A stretch of DNA of 64,000 nt from Roseovarius halotolerans (GTDB lineage: Bacteria; Pseudomonadota; Alphaproteobacteria; Rhodobacterales; Rhodobacteraceae), in contig NZ_FWFU01000003.1 in assembly GCF_900172255.1 (NCBI RefSeq), positions 667,495 to 731,494 of the forward strand, in the 5' to 3' direction. The position numbers and the translations under genes were made by a program. Positions 1-9,896 of this stretch are shown piece after piece; position 1 is the stretch's first letter; every line of letters starts with the position of its first letter. Under the pieces are notes generated by a model. It saw only the letters and a program-made list of their open reading frames with translations, had not been told where the DNA came from and did no database searches.

Positions 1-1
1 G

Positions 2-598
2 TGCTGCTGCGGGATCGAGCGCATCTACGTCCATGAAAGCCTGTTCGACGCCTTCGTCGAGAAGGCCGTGGCCATCGTCAAGGGCTACAGGCTGGGCGAC
101 CCGCTCGACCCCGAAACCACCATCGGTCCGATGGCCAATGCCCGTTTCGCCGCCGAGGTGCGCGCCCAGATATCCGAGGCTCTCGAGGCCGGGGCAACCG
201 CCCATATCGACACCTTCGCGCAGGATGACGGCGGCACGTATCTGACACCCCAGATCCTGACCGGAGTCAGCCACGACATGCGTGTCATGCGCGACGAAAG
301 TTTCGGCCCCGTGGTCGGCATCATGCCGGTGCGCGACGATGCCGAGGCCATCGCGCTGATGAATGACAGCCCCTTCGGCCTCACGGCCTCGCTCTGGACC
401 GCGGATGTGGCGCGCGCGGCGCGGATCGGCGACGCCATCGAGACCGGCACGATCTTCATGAACCGGGCCGATTACCTCGATCCGGCGCTCTGCTGGACCG
501 GCTGCAAAAGCACCGGCCGGGGCGGCGCGCTCTCGGTCATCGGCTATCACAACCTCACCCGTCCCAAATCCTACCACCTCAAGAAGGTCACATCATGA
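2..598 (+). CDS. Aldehyde dehydrogenase, C-terminal part (5' end outside window)
   Basis: The reading frame is open from base 2, so the gene starts before the window; 198 residues are visible. The first residues are three cysteines followed by Gly-Ile-Glu-Arg, which fits the ALDH catalytic Cys segment (C-x4-R), so the nucleophile is probably the second Cys. The rest shows family hallmarks: ESFGPVVGIMPV, and a C-terminal NRADYLDPALCWTG segment. ALDH enzymes oxidise aldehydes to acids with NAD(P)+. The stop overlaps the start of the alcohol dehydrogenase gene (ATGA), so the pair probably oxidises an alcohol to an acid in two steps. The substrate cannot be told from sequence. Confidence 0.93.
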   Translation, partial: CCCGIERIYVHESLFDAFVEKAVAIVKGYRLGDPLDPETTIGPMANARFAAEVRAQISEALEAGATAHIDTFAQDDGGTYLTPQILTGVSHDMRVMRDESFGPVVGIMPVRDDAEAIALMNDSPFGLTASLWTADVARAARIGDAIETGTIFMNRADYLDPALCWTGCKSTGRGGALSVIGYHNLTRPKSYHLKKVTS

Positions 599-1740
599 GC
601 CTCACCGCAAACTGGTCCTATCCGACCGCCATCCGCTTTGGCGCAGGCCGCATCGCGGAACTGCCCGACGCCTGCCGCCAGTCCTCGATCACCAAACCCC
701 TGCTGGTCACAGACCGCGGGCTTGCCGGGCTGCCGATCACCGCACAGGCACTCGACATCCTGCGCGAGGCCGGGCTTGATGCCGGGCTGTTCGCGGATGT
801 CGATCCCAACCCCAATGAAACCAACCTCGCCGCCGGTGTCGCCGCCTATAACGCAGGCGGCCATGACGGCGTGATCGCCTTTGGCGGCGGCTCGGGGCTC
901 GATCTGGGCAAATGCGTGGCCTTCATGGCCGGACAGACCCGCCCGGTCTGGGATTTCGAGGATATCGGCGATTGGTGGACCCGCGCCGATGCCGACGCCA
1001 TCGCGCCCATCATCGCCGTGCCCACCACCGCCGGAACCGGCTCCGAAGTGGGCCGCGCGGGCGTTCTGACCAATTCTGAAACCCACGAGAAAAAGATTAT
1101 CTTCCACCCCCGGATGCTGCCCGCCGTGGTGATCTGCGATGCCGAACTGACCGTCGGCATGCCGCGCGCCATCACCGCCGGGACCGGGCTTGACGCCTTC
1201 GCCCACTGCGTCGAGGCGTTCTCCTCGCCCCATTACCACCCGATGAGCCAGGGTATCGCGCTCGAAGGGATGCGGCTGGTGGTCGAATACCTGCCGCGCG
1301 CCTATGAGGATGGCACCGATATCGAGGCCCGCGCCCAGATGATGAGCGCAGCCGCCATGGGCGCCACCGCCTTTCAGAAGGGGCTCGGCGCGATCCATGC
1401 CATGAGTCACCCGATCGGGGCGCATTTCAACACCCATCACGGCACCACCAACGCGGTCTGCATGCCCGCCGTTCTGGACCTCAACGAGCCGATGATCGCC
1501 GGGCGCTTCGACCTTGCCGCGAGCTACCTGGGGATCGAAGGCGGCTACAAGGGCTTCCGCGCCTTTGTCGACGGTTTCAATGACCGTCTGGGCGTGCCCA
1601 AGGGGCTGGCCGCGCTTGGCGTGAACGAAGCCGCCATTCCCGATCTGGTCAAGGGCGCGATCAAGGACCCGTCCTGTGGCGGCAACCCGGTCGAATTGAC
1701 CGAAGAGAACCTGACCGCGCTCTTCCGCGCGGCGATGTAA
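595..1740 (+). CDS. Iron-containing alcohol dehydrogenase
   Basis: 381 residues, the usual length of group III (Fe-ADH) dehydrogenases, which interconvert alcohols and aldehydes with NAD(P)H. The dinucleotide motif GGGS is at residues 97-100 and PTTAGTGSE at about 143-151. The expected metal ligands are present: Asp200 and His204 in GLDAFAHCVEA, then His268 and His282 in the AIHAMSHPIGA...HHG stretch, matching the spacing in E. coli FucO. The start ATG overlaps the upstream ALDH stop by 4 bp, indicating translational coupling and a shared pathway. Substrate unknown. Confidence 0.95.
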   Translation: MSLTANWSYPTAIRFGAGRIAELPDACRQSSITKPLLVTDRGLAGLPITAQALDILREAGLDAGLFADVDPNPNETNLAAGVAAYNAGGHDGVIAFGGGSGLDLGKCVAFMAGQTRPVWDFEDIGDWWTRADADAIAPIIAVPTTAGTGSEVGRAGVLTNSETHEKKIIFHPRMLPAVVICDAELTVGMPRAITAGTGLDAFAHCVEAFSSPHYHPMSQGIALEGMRLVVEYLPRAYEDGTDIEARAQMMSAAAMGATAFQKGLGAIHAMSHPIGAHFNTHHGTTNAVCMPAVLDLNEPMIAGRFDLAASYLGIEGGYKGFRAFVDGFNDRLGVPKGLAALGVNEAAIPDLVKGAIKDPSCGGNPVELTEENLTALFRAAM

Positions 1741-1750
1741 GCGGGCGGCA

Positions 1751-1777
1751 GGGCCGGGGCGATCTCTGCTCCGGCCC
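1751..1777. terminator. Hairpin between convergent adh and dnaE2
   Basis: GGGCCGG at 1751-1757 pairs with CCGGCCC at 1771-1777, and two more GC pairs extend the stem beyond a mismatch. It lies in the 71-bp gap between two converging genes and could stop transcription from both sides. There is no clear U tract, so an intrinsic terminator is only likely. Confidence 0.4.
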
Positions 1778-1811
1778 GCACCGCACCTGCGGTTCCGCCC
1801 TCACCCTCGCA

Positions 1812-4800
1812 TCAATGAAAATCCCGGCTCGGAAACAGCCGCTTGGCCTGTTCGCGCGGATGGCGCGCGCGCGGCGGATAGCGCGCGGGGCGGGGCGCGT
1901 CGTCGGTCTCGGGGCGGGTGACGCCGACCGCCTCGTCCAGCGGATGCCCCAGTTCCGACAGCCGCGGCGACAGGTCTTCGACCTGCTGCGCGATCACATG
2001 CACGATGATGCCCTCGCGCTGAAGATAGCCGCGCACCCGCAACAGCCGCCCCCCCATGACGACCCGGCGGAATTGTTCGTATATCCTCGGCCAGACCACG
2101 ATATTCGACACCCCGGTCTCATCCTCCAGCGTCAGGAATATCACCCCCGACGAGGTGCCGGGGCGCTGGCGCGTGATGACCAGACCGCAGACGCTGACCT
2201 GTTTCAGCGGCGTCGTCGCCAACCGTTCATGCGGCATGAGGTCAGGGATCGCGGGGCGCAGGATCTCCATCGGATGCGCCCGCAGCGTCAGCCGCGTCGA
2301 GACGTAATCCTCCACTACCTCCTCGCCCAGATGCATCGCCGGCAGCTCGACCACCGGCTCGCGGATCGCCTCGCCGTCGATCGGGTCGTTGAACAGCGGC
2401 AGCGGCGCCTGCCCGCGCACCGCCTTCACCTGCCATAGCGCATCGCGCCGGGTCAGCCCCATATCGGCAAAGGCATCCGCCTCGGCCAGCCGCGCCAGCA
2501 CCGCGGGCGCGACCCCGGCCCTCAGCCAGACCGCCTCGGGATCGCGATAGCCATTGCCGCGCGCCGCGACGATCCAGCCCGCATCCTCCTCGCGCAGGCC
2601 CTTGATCTGGCGAAACCCCAGCCGCAACGCCAGCCGCCCGTCGGCGCGCCGCTCCAAGAGGTTGTCCCAGCCGCTCGCATTCACGCAGACCGGCCGCACC
2701 TCGACATGATGCTCACGCGCATCGCGCACGATCTGGGCCGGCGCATAGAACCCCATCGGCTGCGCATTCAGCAGCGCACAGGCAAAGATCGCCGGATGAT
2801 GGCATTTCAGCCATGCCGAGACATAGGCCAGCATGGCAAAGGCCGCCGCGTGGCTTTCGGGAAAGCCGTAATCGGCAAAGCCCTCGATCTGGTCGAAACA
2901 GCGCTCCGCCACCTCCTGGCTGTAACCATTGCCCAGCATCCCGGCGATGAACTTGTCCCGAAACGCGCCGATCGTGCCCATCCGCCGGAACGAGGCCAGC
3001 GAGCGGCGCAGATGGTCGGCCTCTTCCGCCGTGAACCCCGCCCCGACCACAGCGATCTGCATCGCCTGCTCCTGGAACAGCGGCACACCCAGGGTGCGCC
3101 GCGTCACCTCTTCCAGCGCGTCGCCGAACGGTTCGGGTCGCTCCAGCCCCTGGCGCCGCCTGATATAGGGCTGCACCATGCCGCCCTGGATCGGGCCGGG
3201 GCGCACGATGGCGACCTCGATCACCAGATCATAGAAGGTCGCAGGCTTCATCCGGGGCAGGAAATTCATCTGCGCGCGGCTTTCCACCTGGAACACGCCC
3301 ACCGCATCGGCCCGTTGCAGCATCTCGTAGGTCGCCGGGTCCTCCTGCGGGACGCTGTCGATGGTCATGCGTGTGCCCGCGTGCCGCTCCAGCAGGTCAA
3401 AGGCCTTGCGGATACAGGTCAGCATCCCCAGCGACAGGATATCGACCTTGAGAATGCCCAGCGTGTCGATATCGTCCTTGTCCCACTCGATGACGGTGCG
3501 GTCCTCCATCGCCGCGTTCTCGATCGCACACAGCTCATCCAGCCGCCCCCGCGTGATGACGAACCCGCCCACATGCTGCGACAGATGCCGCGGAAAGCCG
3601 ATGATCTCGCCGATCAGCCGGATGGTCTGCGCCAGCCTGCGATCCTCGGGATCAAGCCCCAGCTCGCGGATCCGCTCGGGTTCCGCCCCACCATTCGACA
3701 TGCCCCAGATCTGCCCCGACAGGTTGGCCGTCACATCCTGGCTGAGGCCCATCACCTTGCCCACCTCCCGGATCGCCGCCCGGCTGCGGAAATGAATGAC
3801 CGTCGCACAGAGCCCCGCCCGGTGGCGACCGTAGCGTTCATAGATCCACTGGATCACCTCCTCGCGCCGCTCATGCTCGAAATCCACGTCGATATCGGGC
3901 GGCTCGCCCCGGTATTTCGAGATGAACCGCTCGACCACCATGGCGATCTGGTCCGGCCCCACATCGGTGATCCCGAGCAGGTAACACAGGATCGAATTCG
4001 CAGCCGAGCCGCGCCCCTGGCACAGGATGCCCCGCGAACGGGCGTAACAGACGATATCGTGAACGGTCAGGAAATAGGCGGCGAAACCCAGCTCCGCGAC
4101 CAGCTTCAGCTCCTTTTCCAACAGCGCATGAACCCGTTCGGGCGCATCACCGCGCGGATAGCGCCGCGTCACCCCCTCACGCGCCAGCCGCTCCAGCCGC
4201 GCCTGCGGGGTCTCGCCCTCGGACATCTCGTCGGGATATTCATAGCTCAGCTCGCTCAGGCAGAAACTGCACCGCGCGGCGATCTCCAGCGTCCGGCGCA
4301 GCGCGGCGGGATGATCGCGAAACACCCGCGCCATGTCGTCATGACCCTTGAGGCGCCGCTCCGCATTGGGCAGCGCGCGGGTGCCGATCTCGTCGATGGT
4401 GATATGTTCGCGCATGCAGGTCAGCACATCCGCCAACTGGCGGCGCGCGGCCCGGTGCATCAGCACATCGCCCACCGCCACCATCGGCGCCGAGGCCCGG
4501 TGCGCCAGCCGCGCACAGGCCCGCAGATAGGCCTGATCCGACCCGTCATAGCGCGGCGCGGCGCCCAGGAACACATGCCCCGGAAACCGCCGCTGCATCT
4601 TTTGCAAAGGCCCCAGCACCCCCGACAGCCGCCCCTGCGGCAGCGCCACAAGGATCATACCCGCACAGCCCTCCAGCAGATCGGCAAGATCCAGGTGGCA
4701 TTCCCCCTTCCCGGCCCGCCGCTTGCCCAGGGTCAACAGCCGGGTCAGCCGCTGATACCCCGCCCTTTCGCAAGGCAGCGCAAGCCACTCCACCGGGCTG

Positions 4801-5126
4801 TCGCGCAACACAAGACGGCAGCCCGTGATCAGCCGCGGCAGGCGCGGCGCTTCGGGCCGTGCGATCGGCGCCGCCTGCCCCACCTCCTGACGCGAACAAG
4901 GGTCGATCCGGTGCTGCGACCGTATCCGTATCGCCGCCTCGTCCGCCTCGCGCCGCAACGCCTTCAGCGCCGCATAAGCCCGCACCACACCGGCCAGCGA
5001 ATTGCGGTCGGTGATGGCGATCGCCTCAAGCCCCAGCTCCGCCGCGCGCGTCACCATCTCCTCGGGATGCGACGCGCCGGTCAGGAAGGTGAAATTCGTG
5101 GTCACGCAGAGTTCCGCATAGCTCAT
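1812..5126 (-). CDS. dnaE2: Error-prone DNA polymerase DnaE2 (ImuC)
   Basis: 1104 residues, a C-family DNA polymerase alpha subunit of the DnaE2/ImuC type used for SOS-induced translesion synthesis. It begins with a PHP domain (YAELCVTTNFTFLTGASHPEE), has GRGSAANS near residue 375 and the catalytic acidic motif PDIDVDFE near 411-418, and ends with an OB-fold near residue 1000 (SVCGLVITRQRPGTSSG). The start overlaps the imuB stop by 4 bp. It is the last gene of imuA-imuB-dnaE2, which begins at a LexA box. In Caulobacter and mycobacteria, ImuB links this polymerase to the sliding clamp; the same role is inferred here. Confidence 0.97.
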   Translation of the reverse strand: MSYAELCVTTNFTFLTGASHPEEMVTRAAELGLEAIAITDRNSLAGVVRAYAALKALRREADEAAIRIRSQHRIDPCSRQEVGQAAPIARPEAPRLPRLITGCRLVLRDSPVEWLALPCERAGYQRLTRLLTLGKRRAGKGECHLDLADLLEGCAGMILVALPQGRLSGVLGPLQKMQRRFPGHVFLGAAPRYDGSDQAYLRACARLAHRASAPMVAVGDVLMHRAARRQLADVLTCMREHITIDEIGTRALPNAERRLKGHDDMARVFRDHPAALRRTLEIAARCSFCLSELSYEYPDEMSEGETPQARLERLAREGVTRRYPRGDAPERVHALLEKELKLVAELGFAAYFLTVHDIVCYARSRGILCQGRGSAANSILCYLLGITDVGPDQIAMVVERFISKYRGEPPDIDVDFEHERREEVIQWIYERYGRHRAGLCATVIHFRSRAAIREVGKVMGLSQDVTANLSGQIWGMSNGGAEPERIRELGLDPEDRRLAQTIRLIGEIIGFPRHLSQHVGGFVITRGRLDELCAIENAAMEDRTVIEWDKDDIDTLGILKVDILSLGMLTCIRKAFDLLERHAGTRMTIDSVPQEDPATYEMLQRADAVGVFQVESRAQMNFLPRMKPATFYDLVIEVAIVRPGPIQGGMVQPYIRRRQGLERPEPFGDALEEVTRRTLGVPLFQEQAMQIAVVGAGFTAEEADHLRRSLASFRRMGTIGAFRDKFIAGMLGNGYSQEVAERCFDQIEGFADYGFPESHAAAFAMLAYVSAWLKCHHPAIFACALLNAQPMGFYAPAQIVRDAREHHVEVRPVCVNASGWDNLLERRADGRLALRLGFRQIKGLREEDAGWIVAARGNGYRDPEAVWLRAGVAPAVLARLAEADAFADMGLTRRDALWQVKAVRGQAPLPLFNDPIDGEAIREPVVELPAMHLGEEVVEDYVSTRLTLRAHPMEILRPAIPDLMPHERLATTPLKQVSVCGLVITRQRPGTSSGVIFLTLEDETGVSNIVVWPRIYEQFRRVVMGGRLLRVRGYLQREGIIVHVIAQQVEDLSPRLSELGHPLDEAVGVTRPETDDAPRPARYPPRARHPREQAKRLFPSRDFH

Positions 5127-6601
5127 GCGAATTCCCCCTGCACGAACCAGCCCGGCCTTTGCGGCGTATGAAACAGCCAGAGCCGCCGCCCCTGCCGGGT
5201 CTCCACATGCCAGTAATCGCGCAGGCCCGAGCGCCAGTTGTCATCCTCCAGCCACCATTCCGGCGCGATCCTCTCCGGCCCCGTGGCCCGCGCCGTCACA
5301 AGCCGCATCCGCCGCCAGCGGAAATGCTGCGGCGGGCGCGGCCCGCTGCCCGCGATCGGCTCGGGCGCGAACAGGCGCAACGGACGCGGGCGCAGACTGA
5401 CCCAAGACCCCTCCGGCCGGCTGTAAGCCGCCGGGGCGACGATGAAACCGCGCTCGGGGATATGGCTGTCGGCAGGCAGGAAGCGGCGGATATTCTCCAG
5501 CCCGATCCGGGTGCCCAGGCGACTGACCAGATCGTCCAGCCGCGCCCGGCTGTCGGTGGAAACATGGCTCAGCTGCTGAACCGGCAAGGGCTCGACCCGC
5601 GTCGCCTCCAGCCGCATCTGGTCGATCCCGTAACCCGCTTCCACCTTGCTCACGCCGCGCTCGAACAGCGGCAGGATGCGGGCCGGGTCGCGCAGCGGGC
5701 GCGCCAGCCGCAATTCCACGCTCTGCGCCTCCTGATCGACCCGGCGCAGCGTCAGGCACAAGGCCCGCGCGCCCGCCTCCTGCGCCTTCAGCCTGTCGCA
5801 GATCCGCTCCAGCAGCCGCGCCGCGCCCGCCATGACATCGCCCTGCAAGCCAATCGGCTCTGGCAGGGTCATGCGCGCGCCGTAATGGGGCGGCTCGGCC
5901 AGCGGGGTGATCTGCTCGGGCTGGCGGCCCAGCGCCTGGTCCAGCCGCAACAGCGGCTCCGGCCCGAACCGGCGCGCCAGCGGCGCGCGCGCCGTGGCCT
6001 CCAGTTCGGCAATACTGCGCAATCCCAGCCGTTGCAGGGCGGTGACGGTGCCCTCGTCCAGTCGCAGCGCAGTCACCGGCAGCGCCCCCAGCGCCTCCAT
6101 CGGCGCACCCGGCGCGGCCAGCCCCTCGCCATGACGCGCCAGCGCCCAGGCCGCGCCGCGCGTATCCGCCAGCCCGATCCGCCCCGAAACCCCACCCCGC
6201 GCAAGCTGCCGGCGCATATCCGACAGCATCATCGCCTCGCCGCCGAACAGATGCGCCGCCCCGGTGATATCCAGCACCAGCCCGGAATCGCCCTCAAGGC
6301 CGACCCAGGGACAATAGCGCGTCGCCCAGCGGCGCAGCACATGCAGGAATCGCATATCGCTGCGCGGCTCCGCCGGGCGGCTTTGCAGGTCGGGGCAGAA
6401 CGCCCGCGCATCCGACACCGACATGCCCCGATGCAGCCCCAGCCGCTCGGCCTGCGCATTGAGGCAATATATGCGGTTGGCGTTGTTCTGCTTCAGCGTC
6501 AGGGCAAACGGCCCGTCAACCGGATGCGCGCGCAGAACCCGGTCGCTCGCCAACCGGGGAAACCACATCGAGACGACGCGACGTCCTATCCCATCGAACA
6601 T
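5123..6601 (-). CDS. imuB: ImuB, Y-family polymerase-like mutasome subunit
   Basis: 492 residues. The Y-family fold is recognisable, but the N-terminal catalytic motif (normally D-x-D/N-x-F) is replaced by VVSMWFPRLASDR, so it should be catalytically inactive, as known for ImuB. The C-terminal part carries RPLRLFAPEPI near residue 400, which resembles the beta-clamp-binding motif. The start at 6601 is preferred because RRVVSMWFPRL matches the usual ImuB N terminus. It overlaps the end of imuA by 86 bp and dnaE2 by 4 bp. Expected role: adaptor bringing DnaE2 to the replication clamp after DNA damage. Confidence 0.93.
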   Translation of the reverse strand: MFDGIGRRVVSMWFPRLASDRVLRAHPVDGPFALTLKQNNANRIYCLNAQAERLGLHRGMSVSDARAFCPDLQSRPAEPRSDMRFLHVLRRWATRYCPWVGLEGDSGLVLDITGAAHLFGGEAMMLSDMRRQLARGGVSGRIGLADTRGAAWALARHGEGLAAPGAPMEALGALPVTALRLDEGTVTALQRLGLRSIAELEATARAPLARRFGPEPLLRLDQALGRQPEQITPLAEPPHYGARMTLPEPIGLQGDVMAGAARLLERICDRLKAQEAGARALCLTLRRVDQEAQSVELRLARPLRDPARILPLFERGVSKVEAGYGIDQMRLEATRVEPLPVQQLSHVSTDSRARLDDLVSRLGTRIGLENIRRFLPADSHIPERGFIVAPAAYSRPEGSWVSLRPRPLRLFAPEPIAGSGPRPPQHFRWRRMRLVTARATGPERIAPEWWLEDDNWRSGLRDYWHVETRQGRRLWLFHTPQRPGWFVQGEFA

Positions 6602-7097
6602 GCCAGATACCCAATGTTCCTGCTTTGTTCTTGATAATTTCCCACGCCATCAGAGTCGAGTCCTGCGCATCGAAAACCGGCGCGCAACGCCAGCGGGTTT
6701 CGGCCGCGTTGCTGCCCATCTCCTCGGAAATCAGGCACAGGCCGGTCGTGCCCCCGTCCTTCGCCGCCAGCTGCAGGCGCCGTCCCGCGGTCAGGCTCAG
6801 GGGCTGGCTCAACTCGATCACCACCAGCGGGATCGCCCCGTCGCGCAGGGTTTCTTCCGCCACGCCAAGGGCTTCGAGCTGATTGTTTACCTGCGCGACC
6901 AGCAGTTTCGCGGGGTCGCAAAAGGCGCTCAGCCCGACCGGGTTGAGCACCTCGGGCCGCCAGGTCTCGTGGATCCACAACACATCCGACGCCGCCCGCG
7001 CGGCAGCAATGGCGGCAAAGCCGGTCGCCCCGGCCCCGCACGCCTCATGGACGCGGGCCTTGCGCAAGGGAAACGAGTCGAAAAGATCGGGCATCAT
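6516..7097 (-). CDS. imuA: ImuA-like SOS mutagenesis protein
   Basis: 193 residues from the chosen start. It is identified mainly by position (first gene of imuA-imuB-dnaE2) and by a RecA/SulA-like layout: VHEACGAGATGFAAIAAA near the N terminus, then VLWIHETW, IPLVVIELSQPLSL and TTGLCLI strands. The Walker A Gly-Lys-Ser/Thr is absent (GAGATGFA), so ATP binding is doubtful. In Caulobacter the equivalent gene is needed for damage-induced mutagenesis with ImuB and DnaE2. Start codons at 7109, 7097 and 7094 are possible; 7109 lies inside the LexA box, so 7097 is preferred. No good ribosome binding site is visible. Confidence 0.83.
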   Translation of the reverse strand: MMPDLFDSFPLRKARVHEACGAGATGFAAIAAARAASDVLWIHETWRPEVLNPVGLSAFCDPAKLLVAQVNNQLEALGVAEETLRDGAIPLVVIELSQPLSLTAGRRLQLAAKDGGTTGLCLISEEMGSNAAETRWRCAPVFDAQDSTLMAWEIIKNKAGTLGIWHVRWDRTSRRLDVVSPVGERPGSARASG

Positions 7098-7103
7098 GAT
7101 GCC

Positions 7104-7118
7104 GAACATAATGTGAAC
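7104..7118 (-). promoter_or_regulatory. LexA (SOS) box of the imuA-imuB-dnaE2 operon
   Basis: On the minus strand the sequence reads GTTCACATTATGTTC, an exact match to the alphaproteobacterial LexA consensus GTTC-N7-GTTC. It sits immediately upstream of imuA in the short gap after the YeiH gene. Its position supports direct LexA repression of the whole mutasome operon. Confidence 0.88.
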
Positions 7119-7148
7119 ATCCGGCAGTTCAAAGGGGTAGCGCGCGCC

Positions 7149-8174
7149 TCAGCCCACCGCCAGCAGGTCCAGCCAGACCAGCGCCGCCAGCACCAGCCCC
7201 GCCAGGAACAGCGTCTCCGCCACGATCAGCGCGATCGCGCCGCCGCCCACCTGGATCACGTTGCGCAGGTCGGTCTTCATGCCCACCGCCGCGATCGCCG
7301 CCAGCAGCGCCCATGATGACAGCTTCGCCAGGAACGCCCCCGCCGCCTGCGGAATGAGTCCGAAGGAATTCAGCCCCGCCAGCACCAGGAACCCCAGCAC
7401 GAAGCCCGGTATGATCGGCGGCCGCTTCTCGCCCGCACCGCTTTCGGGGTCGCGCCACCACAGCGCGATCAGCACCACCACCGGCGCCAGGAACGACACC
7501 CGGATCAGCTTGACCAGCGTCGAAGTCTCCCCGGCCGTGTCGGAAATCGAGAACCCCGCCCCGACCACCTGCGCCACGTCATGCACCGTCGCCCCGATAA
7601 AGGCCCCCGCCGTCAGCTCGTCAAAGCCCAGCGCATTGGTCAGGATCGGGTAAAGGATCATCGCCAGCGTCGACAGCACCGTCACCCCCAGCACCGTGAA
7701 CAACAGGTTGCGCTCGGACCGCTCGTCCTTGGGCAGCACCGCCGCGATCGCCATCGCCGCCGAGGCCCCGCAGATCGCCACCGACCCGGCGGTCAGGATC
7801 GCAAAGCGCGGCCCCTGCCCGATCAGCCGCGCGAAAATCACGCCGAAAAGGATCGTCGCGACCACCCCGGCCACCAGCAGCGCGATCATCCCCCAGCCCA
7901 GCGAGGTCAGCATCTCGACGCTGATCCGCGCCCCGAGGATCGCCACCCCGAAACGCAGCACCGTGCGCGCGGTGAACCCGATGCCCTCGGCAGTCGGCCC
8001 CGGCTCGCTCAGGAAATTCAGCGCAATCCCGAACAGCAACGCCATCAGCATCGCCGGCGCGCCGTAATGCTCGGCCACGAACTGCGCCGCCAGCGCCACC
8101 AGCAACGCCACCATCATGCCGGGAAACAGCCCGCGTGCCTTTGCCGCGATGCCCTCGAACCAGAAATTCATCAT
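7149..8174 (-). CDS. YeiH family (UPF0324) membrane protein, putative sulfate exporter
   Basis: 341 residues, strongly hydrophobic, with about 10 predicted membrane segments. Family-typical stretches include [56 protein letters not shown] and [16 protein letters not shown]0324/YeiH proteins are inner-membrane transporters, often annotated as sulfate exporters, with little biochemical proof. The gene ends just before the imuA promoter and follows the GMC oxidoreductase gene by 21 bp on the same strand, so the two may be co-transcribed. Function in this context is unknown. Confidence 0.88.
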   Translation of the reverse strand: MMNFWFEGIAAKARGLFPGMMVALLVALAAQFVAEHYGAPAMLMALLFGIALNFLSEPGPTAEGIGFTARTVLRFGVAILGARISVEMLTSLGWGMIALLVAGVVATILFGVIFARLIGQGPRFAILTAGSVAICGASAAMAIAAVLPKDERSERNLLFTVLGVTVLSTLAMILYPILTNALGFDELTAGAFIGATVHDVAQVVGAGFSISDTAGETSTLVKLIRVSFLAPVVVLIALWWRDPESGAGEKRPPIIPGFVLGFLVLAGLNSFGLIPQAAGAFLAKLSSWALLAAIAAVGMKTDLRNVIQVGGGAIALIVAETLFLAGLVLAALVWLDLLAVG

Positions 8175-8195
8175 GTCCTCACAGCTTCCGGGATG

Positions 8196-9827
8196 TCATG
8201 CGATCCCCTGCACCCGGCCCGCCTTGCGATCCTCCAGGATCATGTCCGAGGCCTTCTCGCCGATCATGATCGCAGGGGCGTTGGTGTTGCCCGAAACGAT
8301 CTCGGGCATGATCGAACAATCCGCCACCCGCAACCCCTCGATCCCGTGCACCCGCAGCCGCGCATCGACCACGGCACCTTCGTCCGGACCCATCCGGCAG
8401 GTGCCGGTCGGGTGATAGATCGTCGTCGAATTGCTGCGCGCCCAGTCCAGCGTGCCCTCGTAATCGTCCATCCCGAGCGTGTCATCCGGCCGGAACGCCT
8501 CGGAAATCTTGCTGTCCAGCGGCGCACAACGCGCGATCCTGCGCGCAATCCGGATGCCCTCCACGATGGTGCGGCAATCGGTTTCGCTCGACAGGTAATT
8601 CGGGTGGATCTTCGGGTAAACCCCCGCATCCCCCGATGCCAGGCGGATCTCGCCCCGGCTTTCGGGACGCAGCTGGCAGACCGACATGGTGAAGGCCGAG
8701 AACGGATGCACCCCCTCGCCGGGGCTGTCCGCCGACCAGGGCTGGACGTGAAACTGGATATCGGGCGTCTCCACATGCTCGCCCGTGCGCAGGAACCCGG
8801 TGGCCAGGCTGGCCGCCATCGCCATCGGCCCCGACCGGAACATCGCGTATTTCAGCGCGATGCGCGCCTGGTTGAAAAGGCTGCGCACCTCGTCGTTCAG
8901 GGTCGGCTCATTGCACTTGAACACCAGCCGTGCCTGCAAATGGTCCTGCATGTTCTTGCCCACGGCGGTCATGTCGCGGCGCACGTCGATCCCGTGCTCG
9001 CGCAACTGCTCGCCCTCGCCGATTCCCGACAGCATCAACAGTTGCGGCGACCCGATCGCCCCCGATGACAGGATCACCTCGCCTTCGGCCCTGACCACCT
9101 GTTCGCGCCCCGCCCCGTCGCGATAGGCCACACCGGTCGCGCGCGCGCCATCGAACAGAATGCGCTGCGCCGCCGCCCGCGTGACGATGGTCAGGTTCGG
9201 ACGCGACCGTGCCGGATTGAGAAACGCCACCGCGCTCGAACAGCGCCGCCCGTTGCGGGTGGTCAGCTGGAAGTATCCGACGCCTTCCTGCGTCGCGCCG
9301 TTGTAATCTGGGTTGAACGGATACCCGGCCTCCTGCGCCGCCGCCACCCAGGCATCACAGATCGGCCTTTGCAGCCGCATGTTCGACACCGAAAGCGGCC
9401 CCTGGTCACCGTGAAAATCATCCGCCCCGCGCTCCTGGTTCTCGGATCGCTTGAACAGCGGCAGAACCTCGTCCCAGCCCCAGCCGGGATTGCCCATCTG
9501 TTGCCAGCGGTCGTAATCCTGCGGCTGGCCGCGCACGTAAAGCAGCCCGTTGAGCGATGACGACCCCCCCAGGACCTTGCCCCGCGGCCAGTCAAGCTGA
9601 CGGCCGTTCAGCCCCGGATCGGGCTCGGTTCGGTAACACCAGTCCACCGACGGGTTATGCATCGTCTTGAAATAACCGACCGGGATATGGATCCACGGGT
9701 TCCAGTCCCGCCCCCCCGCTTCCAGCAGAACGACCTTCACCGAAGGATCGGCTGACAGGCGATTCGCCAGCACGCAGCCCGCAGAGCCTGCACCGACGAT
9801 GACGTAATCCGCTGAAATCCCCGACAT
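8196..9827 (-). CDS. GMC family oxidoreductase (choline dehydrogenase-like)
   Basis: 543 residues. The N terminus has the FAD-binding motif GAGSAG at residues 12-17, then LLEAGG, the GMC signature around [12 protein letters not shown], and a C-terminal HPTGTCRMG with the family active-site His, followed by [22 protein letters not shown] flavoproteins oxidise alcohols such as choline or polyethylene glycol. The start at 9827 is chosen over upstream codons because of an AGGAGGAG ribosome site and because the FAD motif follows directly. It is divergent from the TRAP transporter operon, so it may oxidise the substrate that transporter imports. Specificity cannot be assigned; BetA is the nearest well-known relative. 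Confidence 0.93.
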   Translation of the reverse strand: MSGISADYVIVGAGSAGCVLANRLSADPSVKVVLLEAGGRDWNPWIHIPVGYFKTMHNPSVDWCYRTEPDPGLNGRQLDWPRGKVLGGSSSLNGLLYVRGQPQDYDRWQQMGNPGWGWDEVLPLFKRSENQERGADDFHGDQGPLSVSNMRLQRPICDAWVAAAQEAGYPFNPDYNGATQEGVGYFQLTTRNGRRCSSAVAFLNPARSRPNLTIVTRAAAQRILFDGARATGVAYRDGAGREQVVRAEGEVILSSGAIGSPQLLMLSGIGEGEQLREHGIDVRRDMTAVGKNMQDHLQARLVFKCNEPTLNDEVRSLFNQARIALKYAMFRSGPMAMAASLATGFLRTGEHVETPDIQFHVQPWSADSPGEGVHPFSAFTMSVCQLRPESRGEIRLASGDAGVYPKIHPNYLSSETDCRTIVEGIRIARRIARCAPLDSKISEAFRPDDTLGMDDYEGTLDWARSNSTTIYHPTGTCRMGPDEGAVVDARLRVHGIEGLRVADCSIMPEIVSGNTNAPAIMIGEKASDMILEDRKAGRVQGIA

Positions 9828-9896
9828 TTCCCGAAACTCCTCCTCACGGCGACAAGTGTTGAAAGTTTTTTCTTGCCACAGAGACCTTAGTTCGAG

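Noticed and set aside
2706..5171. 821-residue open frame antisense to dnaE2
   Set aside because: Composition is dominated by Arg, His, Pro and Gln, typical of a shadow frame; dnaE2 on the other strand is a clear homologue.
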